Assembly: GCA_029251375.1 (NCBI GenBank) | Contig: JAQXDL010000010.1 | Span: forward strand, 62,001-126,000 | Length of the DNA stretch: 64,000 nt | Reading direction: 5' to 3' | Source: Pseudomonadales bacterium | Lineage (GTDB): Bacteria > Pseudomonadota > Gammaproteobacteria > Pseudomonadales > Azotimanducaceae | Shown here: positions 54,732 through 63,328 of the stretch, one piece after another | How the letters are laid out: each line of letters starts with the position of its first letter | Numbering within the stretch: position 1 is the stretch's first letter | Program-made: the position numbers and the translations under genes | Notes under the pieces: generated by a model | Databases searched by the model: none | Told to the model about the DNA's origin: nothing | Seen by the model: the letters and a program-made list of their open reading frames with translations, nothing else

Positions 54732-55157
54732 TTATCTACGGGATGGAAACTTCAAAATTTTGGCACCGATCTCACGTAATGCAGACTTCGGCTGATTGAA
54801 TTGACGAAACGCGGCTGAAATCTTCGGTGATATCTCGTCAAATCGAAGCCACTCATCCTCACCTTCATAGCGACACGCCGCATAGTCTTCAGCATATTGA
54901 CCCGAAACGAAGTAGCTATTGGTAAAGCCTCGCCCCAATTCATTTAGATGAGACGGGCTAAGATCACCGTGCAATATCGTGCTCAGAAAATCTGCGCCTG
55001 TTAAATCCTGCATTCTTACCCGCGCGACGGATGAACCCGATGCATCAACCAGTATTGGGTTCATCAGGTCATTGGAGATTAACCAGGCAACAAAGGCCCC
55101 TAGGCGCTCAACATTACGACCTTCGCCGTTGAGGGTCATTGATTCGTATAATTCCAC
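54732..55157 (-). CDS. Hypothetical protein
   Basis: A 141-residue soluble frame with an even mix of helices and charged residues. Residues 15-60 read LNGEGRNVERLGAFVAWL and VDASGSSVARVRMQDLTGADFL. No known family or motif is recognised and there is no membrane segment. It starts 104 bases upstream of DbpA on the same strand, so it may be its operon partner. Amino acid composition looks coding. Confidence 0.5.
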   Translation of the reverse strand: MELYESMTLNGEGRNVERLGAFVAWLISNDLMNPILVDASGSSVARVRMQDLTGADFLSTILHGDLSPSHLNELGRGFTNSYFVSGQYAEDYAACRYEGEDEWLRFDEISPKISAAFRQFNQPKSALREIGAKILKFPSRR

Positions 55158-55579
55158 GCGTCACCTTTCGTTTTGACTGATTTCTGGCTTAGTAATGACT
55201 TAGTGTCCTGACATAGCGTACTGACATAGCTTACTGACTTAGTGCCGGCTGCTTGGGCAACTGCTCTGACAAACGCCCTGACAACTAAAAGCCAACTGAG
55301 CACCAAATGGCTCTAGCATAAAGCACATTGCCGCTACGCTCGATTGCGTATCCTAATCGCATCGCTAAAAAATTGCATCCCGCGTGAAAGTTGACCTTGA
55401 TTACGAAGAACAAAATCTGAACTGAGCCGGTAGTCTGCGCGACGAAAAATTATGACACCTCCATGTCTTAAAGCATCATTATTGAATGACGAGTGGCATA
55501 TTCTAAGTTAAATAAATTGTTGTACACTTATATCGACACAGGCTTTTCCAACTCAAAGTACCTGTATTTTAGGATCATC
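55158..55579. other. Gene-free stretch before the SapC pseudogene
   Basis: No gene was found. A simple sequence, TGACATAGCNTACTGAC, repeats several times around 55190-55240 (tagtgtcctgacatagcgta, ctgacatagcttactgactt), a low-complexity imperfect repeat. It ends with an AGGATCATC run before the ATG at 55580. Confidence 0.45.
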
Positions 55580-56490
55580 ATGGCAAGTTTGCTGTTCTAC
55601 AATAAGCCCATCGTTTTAAATAAGGTAGAACATGCTGACACCCGAATAAAGTCCTCCGGCGATGATTATAGTTTTGCCGCGAAGACTAATTCGGTCATTC
55701 TTGCGGGTGTTGAGTTTGCGGTAGCTGCTAACGAGTACCCCTTGTATTCGCCCAAGCAGGTGGACAAGTGGTGCCTGTCGCACTTTTAGGACTACGCAAT
55801 GAAGAAAACCTTTTTATCGCCGATGACGGCAACTGGGACGCACGGTATCTCCACGCATTCGTATGACGATACCCTTTCGTACTTGCAGAAACAGGCGAAG
55901 AGGGTCAACGAGTCGTTTGTATTGACGAGTCATTCACTGGCTTTAGTTCAGAGGATGGCGAAGCGCTATTTGAAGATGGTGAGGCCACGCCACTGTTAAC
56001 GCAGGCAATTGATTTTCTCGAAGAATATCAAGAGCAGTACATTCGCACAGAACGCTTCGTGAAACGCCTTTCAGAGAATGATCTTCTTATGCCATTAAAT
56101 GCCAAAGTCGATATGTCAGATGGTGAGCAACTCGCTCTGACGGGGCTGTTGGCTGTCGATGAGAAGAAAATGTTGCAACTCAACGATGAAAAAGCCTTAG
56201 AGTTTTACCGTTCCGGCGAACTGGCCTGGCCATACGCCCACCTGATCTCAGTGGGAACGATCAATCAGTTCGTCACAAGATTTTCGAATGCGAAGCAAGA
56301 CAGCGGTTCAAAAAAGGCGGGAGAGTCAAAAACGAAAAAAAACGGCGCCGAAAAAGAAGTAACGGCCGCTGGTAGATTCAATGTTTTCATGCAACACGTT
56401 AGGTTTTTGAGCCCGTTGGTAGGCATTAGCGCACCAACAGGCATCAAAAGTAGACAACTAGAACGGCGTGTTACGCGCCAGCTTCATTAG
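55580..56490 (+). pseudogene. SapC-family protein gene with a frameshift and a nonsense codon
   Basis: Joined across its lesions this reads as one SapC-family protein of about 303 residues: LNKVEHADTRIK and FAAKTNSVILAGVEFAVAA at the N-terminus, PVALLGLRNEENLF in the middle, RYPFVLAE, then LLTQAIDFLEEYQEQY and a final MPLNAKVDMSDG and GELAWPYAHLISV block. One base is missing near 55742 (after TACCCC), shifting the frame, and TGA at 55864-55866 replaces the Arg of the conserved FIRRYPF segment (CGA to TGA by one transition). SapC proteins are often near sugar uptake genes, but their role is unclear. The 3' end overlaps the glutamine synthetase gene by 20 bases. Confidence 0.82.
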
Positions 56491-57487
56491 TCGTTTTAAC
56501 AATCGCAGCAGCGACCTTATAGGGATCAGCATTAGAAGCTGGACGACGATCTTCCAGACGACCTTTCCAACCATCTTCAACCGTACCAATCGGGATTCGA
56601 ATAGACGCGCCTCGATCGGATACGCCATAACTGAATTGCTCAATAGATTGTGTCTCATGAGCACCGGTCAAGCGCTGGTCGTTTTCGGCGCCGTATACGG
56701 CAATGTGGCGACCGATATTTTTACCAAACTCCTCGCATATCTTGGTAAATACATCCTCACTACCTAACTCACGCATCGCGCCATTTGAGAAGTTCGCGTG
56801 CATACCGGAACCATTCCAGTCTGTATGACCCAAAGGCTTAGGATGCCACTCAATCGCTAGTCCATACTTCTCAGCAGTACGCTCCAGCATGTAACGACCT
56901 ATCCATGTTTCATCACCGGCACGCTTGGCGCTCTTGGCAAATACTTGAAACTCCCACTGACCGGCAGCGACTTCTGCGTTAATACCTTCAACATTAAGTC
57001 CAGCTTCTAGACAAAGGTCCAAATGCTCTTCGACAACTTCGCGACCGTATGCATTGTTTGCGCCTACCGAGCAATAATAGGGTCCCTGTGGACGAGGGAA
57101 ACCTGCTCTAGGAAAACCTGGGGGCCGATCAGTGTCTGGATCCCAAAGGAAGTATTCCTGCTCAAAGCCAAACCAAAAATCTTCGTCGTCTTCAGCTTCA
57201 TCAATAGTCGCGCGGCCATTTGACGCATGCGGCGTGCCATCGGCATTAAGCACTTCAGTCATGACTAGATAAGAATTTCTGCGATCGGGGTCTGGAAAAA
57301 CAGCGACTGGCTTCAACAAACAATCAGAGGCGTTGCCTTCTGCCTGTTCTGTAGAACTTCCATCGAAAGACCACATCGGGCACTCTTCAAGCGCGCCACT
57401 GAAGTCTGATTTAACGAGTGTTTTACTTCGAAGACTCTGGGTGGGCTTGTACCCATCGAGCCAGATATATTCCAACTTACTTTTCAT
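56471..57487 (-). CDS. Glutamine synthetase type II
   Basis: A 338-residue eukaryote-like glutamine synthetase, far shorter than the 470-residue type I enzyme. The beta-grasp domain holds EYIWLDG and CPMWSFDGSSTEQA, and the catalytic domain holds FGFEQEYFLWD near residue 107, WEFQVF near 173, and GMHANFS, with NDQRLTGAHET near 263. It makes glutamine from glutamate, ammonia and ATP. Such GSII genes are known in rhizobia, actinobacteria and some other proteobacteria. It may serve when the main type I enzyme is repressed; a candidate sigma-54 site precedes it. Confidence 0.9.
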   Translation of the reverse strand: MKSKLEYIWLDGYKPTQSLRSKTLVKSDFSGALEECPMWSFDGSSTEQAEGNASDCLLKPVAVFPDPDRRNSYLVMTEVLNADGTPHASNGRATIDEAEDDEDFWFGFEQEYFLWDPDTDRPPGFPRAGFPRPQGPYYCSVGANNAYGREVVEEHLDLCLEAGLNVEGINAEVAAGQWEFQVFAKSAKRAGDETWIGRYMLERTAEKYGLAIEWHPKPLGHTDWNGSGMHANFSNGAMRELGSEDVFTKICEEFGKNIGRHIAVYGAENDQRLTGAHETQSIEQFSYGVSDRGASIRIPIGTVEDGWKGRLEDRRPASNADPYKVAAAIVKTTNEAGA

Positions 57488-57541
57488 GATTCGCTTTTCT
57501 CCTCAAATCTCGATTATTGAATTAAGTTTGCACTAAAGAAT

Positions 57542-57557
57542 AGCAATAACCGTTCCT
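57542..57557 (-). promoter_or_regulatory. Candidate sigma-54 promoter of the type II glutamine synthetase gene
   Basis: On the minus strand AGGAACGGTTATTGCT has GG and GC exactly ten bases apart, as in the -24/-12 consensus TGGCAC-N5-TTGC. It would start transcription about 45 bases before the ATG. Nitrogen-limited expression via NtrC would fit, but no NtrC box (TGCACC-like dyad) was found upstream. The rest of the 309-base gap to the kinase gene holds nothing else recognised. Confidence 0.4.
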
Positions 57558-57796
57558 ACTATTCGTCGTCGGCACAAATATTTCCCGGTTATCAAGCCTC
57601 GTTGCTATAAGCGAGTCAAAATAGGGCTTGTCAGGAACAGAAAGCGTTTTTGAGGAAACCCAAAGCAAGATTGAGAAGGCCCAGCGTCAACACGTCGTTA
57701 TTTTAGTGAACCAATATGGTGCGAATGCTGACAGTCAAACCGAAACCGCACAAATACAGTGCGATTATGCGCAGAACTCGACAACGTAAAACAGCC

Positions 57797-58783
57797 TTAC
57801 CACTCTTCCTGCAATATTCGGATGAGCGAACTACAGTCAGCAACCCTTTCATCGGGCGACTTAGACAGACATTGCATCACGAGATCTTCAAGCAAACCAG
57901 GAATCGGTAAACGACTAAGCATTGAAGGCTTCACGGGCGCACCAAATTGGATCGCGTCGATCATTTCGCGCGCAGTATCGGCAACAGCAGGGGTTTGGCC
58001 AGCAAGTATTTCGTACAGAACGACACCTAAACTAAAGATGTCAGACCGTGCATCTAAGGCTGGGTCCCGACGTAACTGCTCGGGTGACATATAGGTCACA
58101 GTGCCTTGTAGATTATCTTGATCAGTCATGTTGGTGATGGCTGCATCGGTAATGTGCAGCCTTGATTTACTCGACGCATCGCTGGACGGCTCTAGTCCTG
58201 ACTCACTATTAGCTAACCCGCTAACATCATCTTTTTTCCACACTTTTGCTAACCCCCAATCGAGCAGGAGCACCTCACCGAAAGGGCCGACCAATATATT
58301 TTCGGGTTTAATATCACGATGCACGACGCCATGTTTATGCGCGTATTCAAGGGCGTAGGCCACCTGCACGATCACCTCCAATAATTGCGACAAGTCGTAT
58401 CGTTCTCGGTAATTCAATACCTCTCTCAGGGTGTAACCATGCACAAGCTTCATTGTGAAAAACAAGCAGCCATGACTATCGCGACCTAACTCATATGTTG
58501 GCACCGTGTTGGGATGTTGAAGAATGGCACTGATTCTAGCCTCCCGCAGGAAACGTTGCTGCTCAAACCAGTCGCCAGCAAACTCGGGCCTCAGTTGCTT
58601 GTAGCAAATTATTCGACCGAGATGCAAATCTTTACAGGATTGGATCAGCGCCTTACCGCCCTGCGCGATCGTTTTAAAATGGATGTAGCGGGTGCTTTGA
58701 ACAAGCTTTTCGGGCAGGGGCTTATCGGTAATATCAAGATACACCGGCTCAACCAAATCCTGTTGCTCTGGAAACTTAATCAC
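57797..58783 (-). CDS. Soluble Ser/Thr protein kinase
   Basis: A 328-residue Hanks-type kinase without a membrane segment. Catalytic residues are in place: Lys62 (ICYKQL), Glu81 (REARISAILQHPN), HRDIKPEN at 155-162, Asp175 in a DWG version of DFG, and GTVTYMSPEQ at 227-236. There is no C-terminal PASTA or sensor domain, so input probably comes from a partner. It follows the TolB-like/TPR gene on the same strand by 204 bases. An ECF sigma gene is divergent beyond that, and kinase-sigma pairs of this kind are known. Confidence 0.9.
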   Translation of the reverse strand: MIKFPEQQDLVEPVYLDITDKPLPEKLVQSTRYIHFKTIAQGGKALIQSCKDLHLGRIICYKQLRPEFAGDWFEQQRFLREARISAILQHPNTVPTYELGRDSHGCLFFTMKLVHGYTLREVLNYRERYDLSQLLEVIVQVAYALEYAHKHGVVHRDIKPENILVGPFGEVLLLDWGLAKVWKKDDVSGLANSESGLEPSSDASSKSRLHITDAAITNMTDQDNLQGTVTYMSPEQLRRDPALDARSDIFSLGVVLYEILAGQTPAVADTAREMIDAIQFGAPVKPSMLSRLPIPGLLEDLVMQCLSKSPDERVADCSSLIRILQEEW

Positions 58784-58987
58784 TGCGTTATCCCCAACCT
58801 ATATTGTTGTTCGCCAGACCTAACCGCTTTCCTAAATAAAGTTATAACCTATCAGCAGGCTTAAAGTCATATAGCATTCATACCAATAACCCAGACCGAC
58901 ACGTCCACAAGCATACTCAAACAAGTCACAACATTTGTCTAACCCTGCAATATATAAAGTGAGCAACAGGCAATCGCCAACATCACA

Positions 58988-60577
58988 CTAGGCAATACCG
59001 GCATCGGTGAACAACGACAAGTAATCTTTTTTTACAGTATCTGAAAACTGCGGCCACAGGCGCTCTTTAATCGCCCAATCATAGAGCGATTTGGTCGGCT
59101 TACCTTGTTGCACTAGCTGCTTGAGAGAATGCAGCGCTTCAGCTTTTTTGTTCAGCTGCATGTAAGCAAAGCTCGTCATGATCCAAAACCAATCCACTGA
59201 CGCGAACATACGACTATTATTCATCGTCTCAATGGCTTCTTCGAACTCGCCATTGGCGATCAACGAATTGCTTAACATGTAGGTAATAAACGGCTCCTTC
59301 GCATCTTTAGGCGAAATTTCAATCGCTTTATGACAACGCTCCACACCGGCCTTCGCATCTCCTGTCATCGCTTCCAAATAGCCCAAACAGGTTTGATAAA
59401 TAACATTACTCGGTTCTAGCTCAACCGCTCGTTGCAGATATTCTAACGGCACTGTTAGGGGCGTGCGCTCCATAAACATCATCATTGCCATACCAAACAA
59501 AACAGCCCCGTTCTCAGGCATGAGCTTGAACGCGATTTCCGCATGCTCTTTTGCGCTAGGATACTCTTTATGCTCCACGCCGCCCCACAAAATGCCTGTG
59601 CTAAGTGCCGTCGCAAGAGAAGCATGTGCCAGCGCATTGCTCTCATCGATCTGCAATGCTTTCTTAAAAAGCTCAGTTGCCGCATGGGGCACCGGCAGCG
59701 GTGCACCGGCAAACATCTGACACCATCCTAACTGCCAGAATTGCCAACTCTCAACGGCCTCATTGGCACGCATATTCAGCGACCTTAATTTCGGCTCTAG
59801 GTGCGCGCATACCCTTAAAGTAATGCGCTCAAACGCAGCATCAATATCGTGATCTTCGGATTGAAAAGCGTCGCTCCATTGATTCGAACCCGTTTCGGTA
59901 TCAACCAGTTGAATGGAAACTTTAAATACATTCTTCACTCGGCGCACAGACCCTTCCAGCATGTGCTTCACACCGAATTTTTTCAGCACATCCTTTGAAC
60001 CCATCTCTTTAGGATCATAAGTAGAAATCGAAGATCGAGAAATTACCATCATCTCCGGCAACCTCGAAAGATTCATCACAATATCATCGAGTAAATAATC
60101 AACGAGATGATCAACTTCGGCGGTCTTTGAAAGGTTCGCAAAGGGTAAAACTGCTATCGAGGGTCTGCGAGTTGCAAGGCTGCGCCTTTGCTCAACCGCC
60201 TTGCGACGTTCACGCCCATTACTTGCCACCAATGTATTTTTGTCGATACACCATTGTCGAAATTCGTCATCGGATTGCTGTAACACCTCCCATGGAATAT
60301 TGAATATTTTAAGGATCATCGGCCAACGTCTCTGCGGGACTGCATAACTTTTGTGCATTGGATGCAAAGAGCGTTTTGGATTTGAATAGTTAGAATCAGT
60401 GTGTTTGAACCAAGCTTCAACACCGTGAAAGCTGATTTTTTCACCCGCATCCTGCAACGCTTCAGCGAGGCCCCGTCTATTCATAACGCTAGGATTCACT
60501 GCAGCATCAAATAATGCTTGAAGCTTTACGGTTGTGAGTATGCGATTAGTTTTGTCTTCTTGTAACTTGGACAACAT
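58988..60577 (-). CDS. TolB-like N-terminal and TPR repeat protein
   Basis: A 529-residue protein. Residues 1-110 are helical with GLAEALQDAG and GVEAWFK, a pattern that could be a DNA-binding helix-turn-helix region, followed by RRWPMILKIFNIPWEVL. Residues 139-265 form a TolB/FlgO-like domain (PSIAVLPFANLS, MVISRSSISTYD, LEGSVRRVKNVFKVSIQLVD). The C-terminal half has about six TPR-like helix pairs (LAHASLATALSTG, IYQTCLGYLEAMTGDAKAGV). Such proteins are regulators with a protein-protein interface and are frequent near adenylate-cyclase-like or kinase genes. It is the first gene of the module, divergent from the sigma gene. Confidence 0.78.
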   Translation of the reverse strand: MLSKLQEDKTNRILTTVKLQALFDAAVNPSVMNRRGLAEALQDAGEKISFHGVEAWFKHTDSNYSNPKRSLHPMHKSYAVPQRRWPMILKIFNIPWEVLQQSDDEFRQWCIDKNTLVASNGRERRKAVEQRRSLATRRPSIAVLPFANLSKTAEVDHLVDYLLDDIVMNLSRLPEMMVISRSSISTYDPKEMGSKDVLKKFGVKHMLEGSVRRVKNVFKVSIQLVDTETGSNQWSDAFQSEDHDIDAAFERITLRVCAHLEPKLRSLNMRANEAVESWQFWQLGWCQMFAGAPLPVPHAATELFKKALQIDESNALAHASLATALSTGILWGGVEHKEYPSAKEHAEIAFKLMPENGAVLFGMAMMMFMERTPLTVPLEYLQRAVELEPSNVIYQTCLGYLEAMTGDAKAGVERCHKAIEISPKDAKEPFITYMLSNSLIANGEFEEAIETMNNSRMFASVDWFWIMTSFAYMQLNKKAEALHSLKQLVQQGKPTKSLYDWAIKERLWPQFSDTVKKDYLSLFTDAGIA

Positions 60578-60733
60578 TTATTCCCTGCCAAATAAAACAA
60601 CTTGTAGAGTGGATCAAAATGCAACTACGGAGTTTTAGCGGACTTATTTCGACTTTTATGTACGTTTATTCCACAACTATGACACATCAGAATGATGCTA
60701 ATCCAGTAATCGGAATCACCTAGGACAACAACC

Positions 60734-61321
60734 ATGAAAAAGCGCTTGGGTTCAGCATCAACATCATTTGCAACTTCCACAGCAGACCTCGTCAACGCAA
60801 TCGCTCGCCGGGATGCGCTTGCAGAACACCAGTTAATCGATGAATTTCGCCCTCAGATTCTCGCCCTGTTGACAAAACTCAGTCGAGACCGAAGTTTGGC
60901 TGAAGATCTCACCCACGAAACATTCATAATAGCTCTAAAAAGTCTTCGACAAGAAAAACTGCGACAACCGGAAAAGCTCACCAGCTACCTGTTTCAAACG
61001 GCCAGGTTTACTTTTTATGGTTGGCTGCGTCGAAGTGATAATAGACATGAGCTTCGCGACTGTTTTGACAATGTTGCCAGTCCGGAAAGCAGCGTTGAAA
61101 AACTCATGACGAACCAACAAACCCGCTCTTTTCTAAAACGAACCATAGGCGAACTGTCGGTCAATCGCGACAGAGATCTGCTCTACCGTCGATACATAAG
61201 TGAAGAGAATGTGCCTGAAATCTGCGACGCATTGAATCTGAGCAATGAACACTTTCATCGCGTCATTAGTCGTGCGCGAAATCGTCTCAAGAAAAACGTT
61301 ATTGCTCAACAATCATCCTAG
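60734..61321 (+). CDS. ECF-type RNA polymerase sigma factor
   Basis: A 195-residue sigma-70 family protein of two domains. Region 2 reads LLTKLSRDRSLAEDLTHETFIIALKSLR (about residues 38-65) and YLFQTARFTFYGWLRR near 85-100. Region 4 reads LYRRYISEENVPEICDALNLSNEHFHRVISRARNRLKK near 152-189. It should direct RNA polymerase to a stress or signalling regulon. No anti-sigma gene with a ZAS domain is near; instead a Ser/Thr kinase lies across the divergent gap. That fits kinase-controlled ECF groups (EcfP/PknT, EcfK/PknS). Confidence 0.88.
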   Translation: MKKRLGSASTSFATSTADLVNAIARRDALAEHQLIDEFRPQILALLTKLSRDRSLAEDLTHETFIIALKSLRQEKLRQPEKLTSYLFQTARFTFYGWLRRSDNRHELRDCFDNVASPESSVEKLMTNQQTRSFLKRTIGELSVNRDRDLLYRRYISEENVPEICDALNLSNEHFHRVISRARNRLKKNVIAQQSS

Positions 61322-61491
61322 ACGACTGAAAGAGGTCAGCACCCCTGCCAACCTCATTCGATCATCTGACCAACCCAAATTAGAACGATATTTGAGATCG
61401 ACAATGGAGTCAGCCAGTAATTTTGATTGCCGACCCTGCTACAAAACCCTTATTCTCCCCATCCTCCAGTTTGTTAGTGAATTACCCTCAA

Positions 61492-62391
61492 ATGAAAAGA
61501 CTCGCCCTACTCAGTTTGTTCGGACTTACCTTCCTTACACTTAATGCATCTGCGCAACATGCCCTCGTTTTTCAATCGGATTTTGGTAATAAAGATGGTG
61601 CGGTACCCTCAATGAAGGGGGTTGCTTACAGCATTTCCAGCGAGCTGCAGATGTTTGACCTGACTCACGAAAATACACCCTACAACATTTGGGAAGCCGC
61701 ATATCGGCTAAACCAGACCGCAAGCTATTGGCCAGCGGGAACCGTGTTTGTGTCGGTTGTCGACCCCGGCGTGGGTACACATCGCAAATCAGTCGTGCTT
61801 AAAACCAAAACCGGCCACTACTTTGTCACGCCAGACAACGGCTCCCTTACCTTAGTTGCAGAAACAATGGGCATCGAAGCAGTAAGAGAAATAGATGAAG
61901 CGATTAATCGATTAAAAGGATCAGAGAAGTCTTATACCTTTCACGGTCGCGATGTCTATGCCTACACCGGTGCCAGACTCGCTGCGCAGGTTATTGAATT
62001 TGAATCCGTCGGCGCACTATTACCCGCCGAAGTTATGTCGATGCCTTACGAGAAGTCGCACCTCGACGGCAAACAGTTGAAAGGACACATCCCGATACTT
62101 GATGTTCAGTACGGCAATGTCTGGACAAATATCGAGCGCGAAAAGTTAATCGCACTAGGTATGTCCCCCGGGGATTCTGCCAATATAACTATTTTCGAAG
62201 ATGGCAATGTCATCTACAACGAAATTATCCCGTACGTCAAAACCTTCGGTGAAGTAAACGTCGGCAACGCAGCTATCTATATTAATGATCTGCTAAACGT
62301 GGCTTTCGCGATCAATCAAGGTGACTTTGCCGCGACTTTTGGGGTCAACTCTGGTCCGCAGTGGTCTGTGCGGATCGTAAAAGTCCGGTAG
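61492..62391 (+). CDS. Exported SAM hydroxide adenosyltransferase-like protein (DUF62)
   Basis: A 299-residue protein when started at ATG 61492, which gives a signal peptide (MKRLALLSLFGLTFLTLNASA). The enzyme part has the Asp-Arg-His triad of DUF62 proteins: Asp91 and Arg98 in DPGVGTHR and His151 in FHGRDVY, plus TPDNGSLT. Characterised members split S-adenosylmethionine to adenosine and methionine with hydroxide. Export is odd, since SAM is cytoplasmic; the true substrate may be a secreted nucleoside or the enzyme acts on released SAM. It follows the sigma gene by 170 bases on the same strand. Confidence 0.8.
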   Translation: MKRLALLSLFGLTFLTLNASAQHALVFQSDFGNKDGAVPSMKGVAYSISSELQMFDLTHENTPYNIWEAAYRLNQTASYWPAGTVFVSVVDPGVGTHRKSVVLKTKTGHYFVTPDNGSLTLVAETMGIEAVREIDEAINRLKGSEKSYTFHGRDVYAYTGARLAAQVIEFESVGALLPAEVMSMPYEKSHLDGKQLKGHIPILDVQYGNVWTNIEREKLIALGMSPGDSANITIFEDGNVIYNEIIPYVKTFGEVNVGNAAIYINDLLNVAFAINQGDFAATFGVNSGPQWSVRIVKVR

Positions 62392-62649
62392 ATTAGACAG
62401 TTAGGCTTCTTTTATAGTCCAGCAGGGACCACGGGCGATTCACCATGCTAGGGTCGTCCGTGACAGAAGCATGGATCAAATCTACTCCGTACTTCCTACA
62501 CCCTACTTTCTAAAGCGACAATTTCGCACAACATAAAAGTCCAAAACCCTAAATTGAAATTATTAGAACCAAAAGATTCAGTGTTAAAAATTTACTACCT
62601 ACGGAAAATCAGCTAAGTTGACCGAACAATAACAAAAAGGCTGCCGATT

Positions 62650-63090
62650 ATGTCCATGCTCTCCCTCTCCGCGTCACCCATTCTACTGCCCATCATTGCA
62701 CTCGTACTTTGGACGTTAATCATGCAAGGCTGGATGTTATTAGCTCGTATTCCAGCAATGACTTCTCTGAAGATTGATATTAGTGAAGCCGAGCGCACCG
62801 CTGATCTTGCGGCAAAATTGCCGAAGCAAGTAATGTGGAAGGCAGATAACTATAACCATTTGATGGAACAACCAACGATTTTCTATGCGGCCGCTCTTGC
62901 CTTGGCGCTGGCGGGACTCGGTACAGACTTAAACGTGATACTGGCATGGGTCTATGTTGGATCAAGAGTCGTTCACAGCATCGTACACAGCACGACAAAC
63001 AATGTGCCTATTCGCTTTGGCTTGTTCGTCATCGGTACGCTTACCCTACTCGTCATGGCCGTGAATGGTGCTGTTGCGTTAATGGGGTAG
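62650..63090 (+). CDS. MAPEG family membrane protein
   Basis: A 146-residue four-span protein. The family signature is NHLMEQPTIFYAAALALAL near residues 73-91, followed by VYVGSRVVHSIVHS and a last span. Eukaryotic MAPEG members make leukotrienes or conjugate glutathione at membranes; bacterial ones are mostly uncharacterised. It is isolated, with about 258 bases before and 238 after it, so regulation is not visible. Confidence 0.85.
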   Translation: MSMLSLSASPILLPIIALVLWTLIMQGWMLLARIPAMTSLKIDISEAERTADLAAKLPKQVMWKADNYNHLMEQPTIFYAAALALALAGLGTDLNVILAWVYVGSRVVHSIVHSTTNNVPIRFGLFVIGTLTLLVMAVNGAVALMG

Positions 63091-63328
63091 TTTTTCAACG
63101 CTATTGAAAGCGAAGGTAGGTTCTTACTGATACATGAGCAAACCAATCGTTCACTCGCGAGTCGATGAAACGAGACGAGAAGCGACATCCTTTGTTGTTT
63201 CTCAATGATGCCGGCCTGACATTTCCTATGAAACGACAACATCTTGGGATGGGTAGCCGTATTGCTGACGGCATCTCGGTTATCATGACAGCCATGATGA
63301 CAACATCCCGACTTAAAGAAGCCTCATA

